From: Lumbricus rubellus
Taxonomy: Eukaryota; Annelida; Clitellata; Crassiclitellata; Lumbricidae
DNA: 64,000 nt
Direction of reading: 5' to 3'
Assembly (NCBI GenBank): GCA_945859605.1
Contig: OX243812.1
Coordinates: forward strand, 53,232,093 to 53,296,092
Under the pieces are notes generated by a model. It was not told where the DNA came from. It saw nothing but the letters and a program-made list of their open reading frames with translations, and made no database searches. Below are positions 14,001-26,000 of the stretch, piece by piece (within the stretch, counting starts at the first letter, position 1; each line of letters opens with the position of its first letter). A program made the translations under genes and the position numbers.

Positions 14001-17000
14001 CAACGACATGTGCAGCTTCACGTGGACAGGCGACGAACACATCAATCAAGTAAGATGACCTGACTCAGTGCATGTTACCTTGAATTGCATCCATTTGCAT
14101 TAGGTAGTTCGTCGAATTTGCAGATTTCTTGAGATGTTCAAAACCCATGTATTTGATTAATCTCTTAAGTGACACTGTATATCTAGATACTTAAGAAGAA
14201 GCCGTCGTATTTTCTCAGGCCACTTTTTGTACAAAAGAACTTCTGATACAGAACAGCTGGGGTAAGGGTTTTATAATTTGTAATGAACGTTCAGTTTAGT
14301 TCTCGTTTAGTTTTTTCTTTCATTTTGCGACAATACTGGTCTTTGCATTGTCTGTGTTGTTACATTTGTAGGATATCTTTGAATGTCGAACCTGTGGTCT
14401 CGTGGGATCTCTTTGCTGTTGCACTGAATGTGCTCGCGTTTGTCACAAGGGACATGACTGCAAGTACGTGGAATTGGATAATTATTAATTTTTGATTGTT
14501 ATGTACTACAATAAGGCCTATATTGGATTGAGAACTTCTACTGCATGCTGTTCAATGTTCGTTTTTCTAGGTGTAATGCTGATGCAGTTATAAAGCTCTG
14601 CACTTGTGTGTGTGTGTGTATTTGCTGTTTAACGTCACTGTGTGGTAACAAAGACAATTAGTGACGCCCTCCTCCTTTATCCAGGCTTGGGACTGGCACT
14701 GGCAGAGTGCAACCAGTGGCGGAGTTCTGCGCTTGTAAACAGTGCAAAGGCTTTCAGCTTTTCCTGAATCAGTTTATGTGTGTTGGGATGTTAAGCAAAG
14801 TCTTTCATTTACAATTGACTTGTGCCTTGGATTCAGATTCACTTATGATATTGTGCACACAGTAGTTACATCACGATGATGTTGATTTGATTACTTGTCA
14901 AAATCAACATATCAGTTATGATCTTGATATGAAAAAGTCTACATGAGTTAAAAAAAGTCTTTCTGTAGCTAGTTAATTGGTTATACAAATATACGATGTT
15001 ATACGTATATACGATTCTGATCCTGAGAGCACTCTATAGCTTTTCCTCTAAGTGACCAGTGATGCTTTGTGGATTTCTGAAAATGGTACTTGAGAAATCT
15101 CCAGCATGGATTATTTTATTTATTGTGCTACTGGAGTCGTTAATTGAGCAGTCTGTTTTCCTTAAAGTTTGTCTTTCTGTTGTTCTGTCTACCTGAGATT
15201 TGACCGTTTATTAATCCGTTTATTTATTTAAGGCTTAAGAAAACGTCACCGACTGCGTATTGCGACTGCTGGGAGAAGTGTAAATGTCGGTCTCTCGTTG
15301 CTGGAAATCAGACGGCAAGATTCGATCTGCTGAATCGTCTTCTCGTTGATACGGAACTCGTGAAGCTGCCAAATTCAAGGTCAGTGTGATCCAAATGTGT
15401 GTGTGTGTTTGCTGTTTAACGTCACTGTGTGGTAACAAAGACCATTAGCGATGCCCTCCTCCTTTATCCAGGCTTGGGACTGGCACTGGCAGAGTGCAAC
15501 CAGGGGCAGAGTTAATGTGATCCACGTAGATGTTGAATCTTGTTTATATAGTATTTGATTTTTAGCATAGTGGCAGTGTTCTTGTGCTGCTTGATAAATC
15601 TCACAGCACACTTTAACAGTACAGATCTGGTCTGTCTCATTATCTGCTCTGATCACCTCTACACCATTTCTATAGCTCAGGCTGTGAGTAGGTCTCTTGA
15701 AAAGGCGCTGTATAAATTCTGAATGAATGAATTGTCATTTTTATGCATTTATCATTTAACAATGGGAATATTGTTTCCACAGTAGCTTTTAATGCACCTT
15801 GTTCATCGATAATGTGTTTAGCATCGAGTTTTGCTCGATTAAATTTCAAGGTTCCATCTTACTTAACCAGGTATTGAATACACAGTAACTGAGATTGGTA
15901 TTCTTGTTTTCTAAGATAGAGCTGTCTCCTTTGAACTAGGCATGTCATTTTTATATAACTGGTAACATTAATTCTCACGCTGTTTGATGTTTTTCCGGTA
16001 AGTCTGGACATTATTTTCATGTTTAATATTTGATGGTCTTCAAGAGGCTATAAATATAAAGTCAGCAAAAGGCTTAATGAGTGTTTTTTTGTTTTATTGA
16101 AATTCTTTGTCGTCTGATGTTCTTTATATAACTTGATTTTATTCTTTTGTGTGACGTAAATTTGATCTGTTTTTCATTCATTATTGGAACATTCAGGTGA
16201 GTTCTGTGTCTTTAACCCTTTAATGCCGGACAGCCAGAGGGTATAGGATTTCCCATACCATTTTACTACCATCTCGGCATTAAAGGGTTAAGCTGTGCTT
16301 CTGCTTAGTTTTCATATTTTAATTGCTGTTGTAGAGGTGAGAACATCCTGTTGTTCCTGCTTGAGACGGTTGGACGGCAGATGGTGGAGCAGCGCCAATA
16401 TCGAGGGTCACGGTCACGCGCTCCAGCCGCACGAAAGACCGTCGTATCAGATATGGGTAAGTAATCAATTCTTCCTTTGTTTTCATGACAATAACCTTTC
16501 ATATCTATAGGTGTGTGTGTCCATGTGCATATCTTTGTCTATCTGTGCTTTTCTATAGTGCTTTTGAGTGTCTGTCAAAGGTACTTGCTGCTAATGCATC
16601 ATATCTGTATGTGAACATGTTGCGAATGTTGTGGTAGGTTTCCACTTGTTTCAAATGAAACATTTCAACATGAAAACAGTTGATAGTCATAACCCTGTAA
16701 TGCTATAAAGTCAGCAAGTCAGAACTGATATGTGGAAACATGCCCTCATGATTTTTGTTTACTTGACTGAGGTTACCATGGTTTGTTCTTTGCTTTTTTC
16801 CAGAACCAGAAATGCCGGAGCACAACCTGGAACCTCCACGGTTCAGTCGTCGAGCGTTGGAGAAGATACTTAATGATTGGACGGCTGTCAAGTCGATGCT
16901 TATGACTGGATGCAAGGAACGACAGGCAAATAGGTCAGTTGTTTTTGTTCAAAGTTGTCAGCAGCATTGTTCCTATTGCTCAGCAGCATTGTTCCTATTG

Positions 17001-20000
17001 TTTAAGTAGAGGCCCAATAAGGCGGCTGACTCATTCGACCAGTACAGCCTTGACTTTCGCCAATTTGACCAGTACAGCCTTGACCTTCGCTCATTTGACC
17101 AGTACAGCCTTCACTTTCGTCTATTTGGGCAATACCAGCCTAAAAAATTGAGTGCCCGCGCAGTTTGACCAATACTAGCCTTACTTTTTCAAATTCGACG
17201 TCTGGCGTAAAAAAAATCTCCGGCGTAAAAATATTTTCTCTGGCGTATGTAAAATGGACTACTCGAAAAAAGTTACTGAATTACGAAAAATCGCCGAGCC
17301 GAGCGGCCGGGATGGATATTTTACAAGACGGTGGAAAGCGGCGTTCATTGCTAAAATTGACGCCCACATCCGCGAATGCTGCGACGATGAATGCCCATGC
17401 AAGAATCCACGGCCGGATCGTCAACAAGGGCCAGGCGAGACCATCGTCGTTCGTCGTCGGCGCAATGGCAACTCACCCCCGTGTGATGCAAGAGCGTGAG
17501 TGGCCTACGACGTAGATATGGGATTACAATATCGCAAACGATTTTACACCGTTGGTTTATAATCGTCTTTGGATCAATCGAATATTATTTTTTTTTCTCC
17601 GGCGTATAGAAAATAACTGAAAATGGAATATACAGCTCGGCCTAAAGACAAGAGATCCCAATATAAAATGGACTACTCATCGTATAATCTGAAAGAATTA
17701 CGACAAATTCCTAAACAGAGAGGACAAAGAGGATACTCGAGTTTGCGAAAAGCGGAACTCATAGCGTTCATATCGCAGGGAGATCGACTAGGCGCCCGGG
17801 CTCAGGTCAACAAAACACCAGCGCATACTCCCACCACTGTGCGAGAATTGCGAGAAATTGCAAAAAAGAGAGGTGTGCGAGGATACTCGAGATTAGCAAA
17901 AGCGGAACTTACGGCATTCTTGTCTAATACTTGGAAATTTTTGAACACGGGGAAAAATAAAATAGTTTTTTCGGATTGGCTGACTCGCGAGATTAGTGAG
18001 TTACCCCCTCAAATAAAACCGCCCATTCATAGGTTCAAACTTCGAGAGACTGCGACGGCTATCAAAGGGTTTACAAAAAGATACACGATCGATGGCGACA
18101 ACGGGATCGATGTTGCAACTTTTCTCAAGGCAGTAAGACCGCAGGTAGTTAGGCTGCTAGGGAAAAATCGCGGGGTAAAAGTTCAATTCGATCTCATGTG
18201 CGTAATGGAGAAAGTAGATATGAAAACCGGCGAAGTAGTAACGGCTGTGCCTAATTTCAAATCAAAGAGTGATATTATTTTAGAAGCAACCGATGTGAGG
18301 GAAATATATACCAACGCAGCGGATAAAATTAAGGAGAGCATGGCAAGTTTTCAGATGCGGGGGAGTAATTGGAGATTCAAAACCGTTTTGAAGTTGGATA
18401 TCGATACAGTGGTATACAAACCATTGAAAGGAAGTTCTTATATTCCACTTCCAGATTATTTAGCGAATAAAAAGGCTATTATTAATATGAAGAACGAAGA
18501 CGATGAATGTTTCAAGTGGTGTGTAACGAGGGCTGTAAACCCAGTCGACAAAAATACAGAAAGAATTACGAAAGAATTAATTAGACAGTCTGAGGAACTC
18601 AATTGGTCTGGTATCGAATTCCCCGTAGCAGCGGATGCTAATGTGATGAGTAAGTTTGAGCGAAATAATAATATTAGTGTTAATGTTTTTGGTTACGAGA
18701 AAGATGTGAATGTATTCCCACTATATATATCAAAGCATGAGAATGATAGGTGTGTAGATCTATTACTCATTTCTGATGGGGAAAAGAAGCATTATTGCTG
18801 GATCAAGAATTTTAACAGATTGCTGGCACTACGAACAGAAAAATCCCATAATTCAATGCACTATTGCAGAAGATGTTTAATCGGTTTTAGAAAGGTAGAA
18901 TCGCTTCACAAACATACTGAGTACTGTTCGCAGCAGGACGCCCAACGAATAGAACTTCCAGAACCTGGGACTATGCTAAGTTTTACACATCACTATAGAA
19001 AGATGAGAGTACCGTTTGTGTACTTTGCCGACTTTGAGTCGTTCATCAAACCTATCGGTACATGCCAGCCCGTTCCTAGCACGTCTTACACCAACAAGTA
19101 TCAAAAACATACGCCCAGCTCGTTTTGTTATCATTTGAAATGCTTCGACGACGATGTTTATTCTCAAGAGCCGGTGAGGTTTACAGCTGAAAACGAAGAC
19201 GATGATGTCGCTCAGAAATTCATAGACAGTCTCGAAGAAAATGTGAAACGAATATATAACCAGTTCAAATTCCCAAAGAAAATGATATTCGGAAAGAAAG
19301 AGCAGGAGCTTTTCGACTCGGCTACTGTTTGCCATATATGCGGGGGAGAATTTATAGACGATGAAAAACGAGTACGAGATCACTGTCATTTGACTGGAAA
19401 ATTTAGAGGTGCCGCTCACAACCTTTGTAATCTGAAATTCAAAGTCCCCAAGTTCTTCCCCGTCGTATTTCACAATTTGACCGGTTATGACAGCCATTTA
19501 TTTATCAAGAAATTACGAGGTGAACACGGCGAGAAAATCAAATGCATTCCCTGCAACGAAGAAAAGTATATCTCATTCAGCAGAGAGGTCGTCGTCGATA
19601 AGTTTGTAGATGCAGATGGAAAAGAGAGAGAAGTCAAACGCGAATTACGTTTCATCGATAGTTTTAGATTCATGCCCCAGAGTCTCGACGCGTTATCGAA
19701 AAATCTTCAGAAAGATCAGTGCAAGAATTTAGGGAAATTTTTTGAAGGTGAGAAGCTGGATCTTTTACTCAGAAAAGGCGTTTACCCGTATGATTACGTC
19801 GACGGTGTTGAAAGATTAAACGAAACCGAATTGCCGCCGAAACATGCCTTCTATTCAAAACTAAACGATTCGGGTATTAGTGGAAAAGATTACGCGCACG
19901 CGAAAAAGGTATGGGACAAATTTGAATGCAAAACATTACGTCAATATCACGACTTGTACAATTTATCGGATGTTCTATTATTAGCGGATGTCTTTGAAAA

Positions 20001-23000
20001 CTTTAGAGACGTCTGTATGAAGAACTACAACCTAGATCCTGCGTGGTACTACACTAGCCCAGGACTTGCTTGGGACGCGGCGTTGAAGACGACTGGTGTA
20101 GAGTTGGAGTTGTTGAGTGACTACGATATGTTGCTGATGATCAAGCAGGGAATACGAGGAGGTGTCAGCACGATTTCACATCGATACGCGAAAGCGAACA
20201 ACGAGTACATGGGAGAAGCTTTCAATCCCACCCAACATTCAGTATTCATTCCATACTTGGACGCGAACAACTTGTACGGATGGGCGATGAGCAAACCGTT
20301 ACCAACTCATGGGTTTGAATGGATGAACGATGACGAATTGAATGATTGGAGAAACATTACCGAACGAGATGGAGTGGGATGTGTGTTAGAAGTCGACTTA
20401 GAATATCCAAAGGAATTGCACGACCTGCATAATGATTATCCGCTAGCTCCGGAGAGTGTAAAACCCGCGGGATCGAATGTAGCGAAACTCATTCCAAACT
20501 TGAACGATAAAAAGAAGTACGTCGTTCATTACGAAAATTTAAAATTGTACGAAAGACTCGGATTGAAAATCATTAAAATACATCGGGGGATAAAATTCGC
20601 GGAAAGTGCCTGGCTGAAAAAGTATATCGATCTGAACACCAGCCTGAGAACGAAAGCTACGAACGATTTTGAGAAAGACTTTTTCAAACTGATGAACAAT
20701 AGCGTTTTCGGTAAAACAATGGAAGCTATCGAGAATCGAGTTGACATACGATTGGTGAGTGATGAGAAGGAAGCCATCAAGCTAGCCGCGAAAACTAATT
20801 ACGACAGACGAACGATTTTCGATGAAAACCTCATCGCCGTTCACATGAAAAAGACCAAGTTGTTTTACAACAAGCCGATATATCTAGGGATGTGTATATT
20901 GGACGTTAGTAAGACGCTCATGTATGAGTTTCATTATAATTACATCAAGGCCAAGTACGGAGATAGGGCCAAGCTATTATTCACCGATACCGATTCTTTG
21001 GCGTATGAAATTAAAACGGAAGACTTCTACAAAGATATTTCCCGCGACGTCCAAAGTATGTTCGATACTTCAGACTATCCGAGAGATCACCCATCCGGCA
21101 TAGAAACGGGTGTAAATAAAAAAGTGGTTGGTATGTTCAAAGACGAGGCCGCGGGAAAACAGATTGAAGAATTTGTCGGGCTGCGATCCAAGTTGTACTC
21201 TTACAAGATGGCGGGTGAAGACTACAAGAAATGTAAAGGTGTGAAAAAGAACGTCGTCAAGAAATCAATCACTCACGCAGATTACAAAGACTGCGTGTTT
21301 ACGAAAAGACAACAGTCGAGAGCGATGAACGTCATTCGATCCTATCGTCATGAAATTTACACCGAAGAAGTAAATAAAATAGCTCTGTCTGCCGACGACG
21401 ACAAAAGAGTAATAATGGACGACGGGATCCATACCCTAGCCTATGGGCACTACACGCTGAAAACTAAACAAAATAAAGAATATTTTACACTAATATAAAA
21501 TGGATGCGGTAAAAAAAGTGTGTACCAAATGCAAAAAAGAAAAAAGCTTGGACGAATTTCACAAAGATCATACGCAAAAGAACGGAATCTATCCGAGCTG
21601 CAAACTTTGTAAAAATGCTAAAGTAAAGGAGCTTGCACACAAATACGCAAGACAGGAAATTAGGGAGACAAAAGACACAAAAGTTTGCAGTCGGTGTAAA
21701 ATAAATCAGAACATATCGGAATACGTCAACAATCGATTTCAAAAAGATGGAAAGGCGAATGAATGCAAAAATTGTAGGCGAAAATATTATCTCGCCTGCG
21801 TAGAAGCCCAAAAGCTCATTAGTTTGTGAAACATCTAGATGAAATATTAAAATGAGCTATACAACTGTGAAAAACATAAATGTGGAAGGCGTAGTCCTCC
21901 CGAATCATCCGCTGACGAATTTTGAACTACTAGATGCTGCGAAAAAGCTCAATATCCCTAATTTTCGGGGAGTATTTCTCAGAGACGAGCTGCCGAAGAA
22001 ACCTAGACGGACTGAATGTGGGATATTGAATCTAGACGATTCTAATGGAACCGGCTCGCACTGGGTCGCTTTTTCAAAAAACGGCAAGGACAAAATATAT
22101 TTCGACAGCTATGGCCTGCCCCCTCCTACAGAACTGGTAAAGTATTTACAGAGTCCCGTGTACTACAATAGCGAGCGTATTCAGCCCGACAACGAAGTGT
22201 TTTGCGGCCATCTATGCCTGCACGTCCTGAAAAAAACATGCAAAGATGGAGCGACTTTTCAAGAAGTTATAAACGGCCTGCATTAAAAATTATTATATGT
22301 AAAAAATGCCTGTTGATAAATTTGGACATACAGATTCAGGATCTACGCAGAGAGTAATTGCTGGAGGAGTTACTGAAAGTCAAGTAAATAGTACTTTTCT
22401 ACGGCTGGATGGAGCAAACCCCGCGACCGGCGATCTAAATATGAGTGGTCATACTATTAGAGGCCTGCCTACAACGAATACAGCGAATACTCCGGAGGCG
22501 GGGATAGACGAGGCTGTAAGTCGGGGGCAAGTAATAGATTTACTGCAGAATCACGACGACGTCCCGACCGACAATAATCATTTGACGAATAAGAAATACG
22601 TCGATGAACAACTTACTTCGAAAGTGGCGACGGTGGTAGGGTCTGCGGTTAGCGCTTACAGTTCAACTCAGCAGGCTATACTCGCTAGGACTCACACTGC
22701 AGTTACTTTTGACGTAATAAGATGCGGTACCGCAAAACACGGTATTGAACAGGGTATCGGAACGACTTCTTTCTTCCCCAGCAAAGCCGGGTACTATATC
22801 GTTTCGGCGTACATAGAATTTTGTAACAATAGTAATTCCGCGTATGGTACCGTCCACCTGTATAAAAATGGAGCGACGTACATGCAAATTGCGGGCGGAG
22901 GGAGTACGAAAGGTTCGCACAACCATTCAATCGGTAGTAACATTGTTTTTCTAGACGAGTTCGATTACGTCAACATACACGCTTTTTCATCCATCGCTAC

Positions 23001-26000
23001 GAACATTTTGTGTAGGGACTTTTCAGCGGCATTCTTACGTCCCTGAATTAATAAAAATTATTATATTCAAAATGCCTGTTGATAAATTTGGACATACGGA
23101 TTCAGGATCTACGCAAAGAATAATTGCAGGGGGCGTTACGCTGTCCCAAGTAAACAGTACTTTTCTAAGGTTGGATGGTGACAACAACATTACGGGGGAT
23201 ATAGATATGCGTGGCCATCATCTCGTTGGCTTACCGACTGATTACCCTTCAGCGAGGAACGGCGACGAAGCCATTAGCTTTACTCAGGCTACTGCCCTAG
23301 TCGTTGATAAAACAGCGGATATCGCTCCTAGAGATTACGTTTCGGGTATGAGGGTATCCCCGGGCAATCTAGTGAGAAATACGACGAGCGGTATTACATA
23401 TAGGTTCGAAGGAACGGCTGGAGCTATAACAGCGGCACCAGCATTGTCCCCGAATTGGCGGCCTACAACCGGACCGGCTATTTGTGTGTTGAAGGAGGGC
23501 GGAGGGGGAGCAACCACAATCGTAAGTGGTGGCGCATTCTCGGGCACATATGCAACGCATGGTGGTGCATTCTCAAGCCTATATCTAATGCACCGTCAAT
23601 TAACGGTCGTTGCTATCAATACGGATTCAGCGTATACGACGTCCTTGGGCTTAATAACTATTCCTCGTACAGGCGTATATCGACTTGGCGGATTCGCGAA
23701 TTTCAGATAGGAAATGACAGTCCGGGCGAAAAAATAATCAGAATCTCGTATGTCAAAGACGAGATACATAGTAACGAACTTTTTGAATGCATGGCTGGCG
23801 GATCAACGGTTGACAGCAGAATATCGCTCGTATTACCAACCGTCGCCATATTTTTCAGCGCCAACGATAAGCTCGGTATGAGGGTATATTCTGTCATATC
23901 CGGAAACAGGCCAACAGCCGGTCGCCTTCTTCTCATGGGCGGAGCCGGATTGCAGGTCGAGTTTTTGTACTAGGTAGTCGTAGATACCTATCGTTCATAT
24001 ACGCACGATAGGTATCTGTAAGTCTCATTATTCTTCAACGTTATCTTTCTTCAATATACCACGCTCATTTTCTGACCATCCGATTGAAACCTCAGTAACT
24101 TGTCTGAAATCACCACTGCGTACGCTTCCGTATTAGCCAGCGGCGCCGTATTGAACGTGCCTTTGATCTGGATATCGACCACCGATGACTTCAGACGCTC
24201 GGATTGCTTGCTCACGTCAAACACCATAATCGGAAACAGATCTTTGAAGTCCGAGGGTGTGATATTGCATTGCGTCATTAGTTCGTCCATTCCATAGTAT
24301 TTTTCACTGAACGCAGCTGCTGCTCGGTACGCCCGCGCGAATTGTTGATTCGGAAATGATAGATTATAGTCGACAACTGGGTATCGGTCCTGGTTCATCA
24401 TCACGAACATGTTCTTCAGATCGCAATGATTGAAAATGGATGGATTGTGTAGTTGATCGCCGCTTTTGTCGGTTTGAAAACCCAAGATGATGTACCTAGG
24501 CTTCTCGGGTAATGTCTTGACGCTAAGTCTCCAGCTAAAATTAGTCGACTGTGCGACGGAGGTGGTATCGCATTGACGGGCTCTGTACGCAACTGGCAAC
24601 GACGCTTTCGATTCAATCGTTTTGTACAATTGCATCTTCTCCATATCCGCGGGAATAACGTGAGGCATGAACCATGAGATTTTATCCAGCCTAACTTTCC
24701 CTGCATCCGCGGCGGATCTAAAAATTGCGTCATCATCGGCTTTACGAACAAGAGTTAGCGTATGTTTCACACCAAAAACAACCTTGTCGTAATCATCGCA
24801 AAATCCGAAAATATGCTTCAATGGAACAACAAAGCTGAAAGTACCTTTGGCATTTGGTTTTTGAATTATATACGACTGTCTCACGGCGAAACCTTGATTA
24901 TCCGCGATAGCAGCCGTCGCTCCGCTGTCCTTGTACCACAACTGATTCAGACCTTGAGCTAGTTGAAAATCATTCGGGTATTTGAGTAATCCGAGCATCG
25001 TCGTTGCTTGACCCGGGTAAAATAACGATTCAATTTCCTGATTCGACAGTGAATACGAAATTTGACTGAAAAGATGCATGAGCCCATTATTCGTAAGAGT
25101 TGCTTCATCGGCATCAGCGTAGGAGGTGTTGTTGTTCGCCTTCGTCAATCTACCCTCGAACAGCAGGTAAGATTCTGCCGGATGACAAAATAGATCTTGA
25201 AGTTCGATGTTTATTCTAATCTCGCCGGAGGTGTTTAGATTCGCCCCCGATATCGGCTCATACTCGTACCATTCGTAACGTTCGACGCTTTCATCGCTCA
25301 ATGGTTGTTCGGTAAATCTCAGAATATCAGATGATTGCATTTTTACTACTTTTTACTACGTGATAATATATTTTTTACGCGACCTTCATTCCGCCGCCGT
25401 TTAGCGAGCGTACTAAATCTTGTATCGATATGGCGCCGTTCTTCGTCAGGCCGTCCCCCATCATCAGATTATTAATATTTGGGATATTTTGGATATTCGA
25501 GTTCGACCCGACGCTACTTACGCCACTCAGCCGATCTAAAATTTGTCTACTTTCTGGCGTAATTTTTTTGGCGGTGGGAGTAGGAGCAGGAGTAAACAGT
25601 TTGGCCACCGCTTTGTCCACTAATCGTTTGCCGGCGTCGATTGCGGTTGTTTTCCCAACATCGATGGCCTTTTTCCCAATTTCTTTCGCCACGTCTTTAC
25701 TCGCGTTGAGAGCGGTCGTTGCTAACTGTTTGGCGGCGTTCGACGTTACTAGTCGTTTGAAAAATCCCGAAATTGTATCGAATATTCCCGATCCTCCGAT
25801 AACGTATTGTTTCCTATACCTCCTTCTATTAATGACTTGCATTTTTTCTGCATTTTACAATGTCATCATTATATTTTTGTAAGCATCTTTACTCAGCACT
25901 TCCTGCCTCAATAACGCGTCGCACATCGCCACGATCTCGTTTCTCACGCCGGTATTGCCTGCTTTGAAGCTATGAAATCGTAGTTCTAGCTGTTTCGCTA

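Noticed and set aside
16953..17004. Repeat array as part of the Polinton terminal repeat
   Set aside because: The array lies outside the 6-bp target duplications on both sides, so it is the pre-existing target.
18976..19497. 173-residue minus-strand ORF inside the polymerase gene
   Set aside because: It is antisense to conserved polymerase and zinc-finger motifs; no support of its own.
24416..24751. 111-residue minus-strand ORF overlapping the capsid gene
   Set aside because: It is a shadow frame of the 429-residue capsid-like gene on the same strand.
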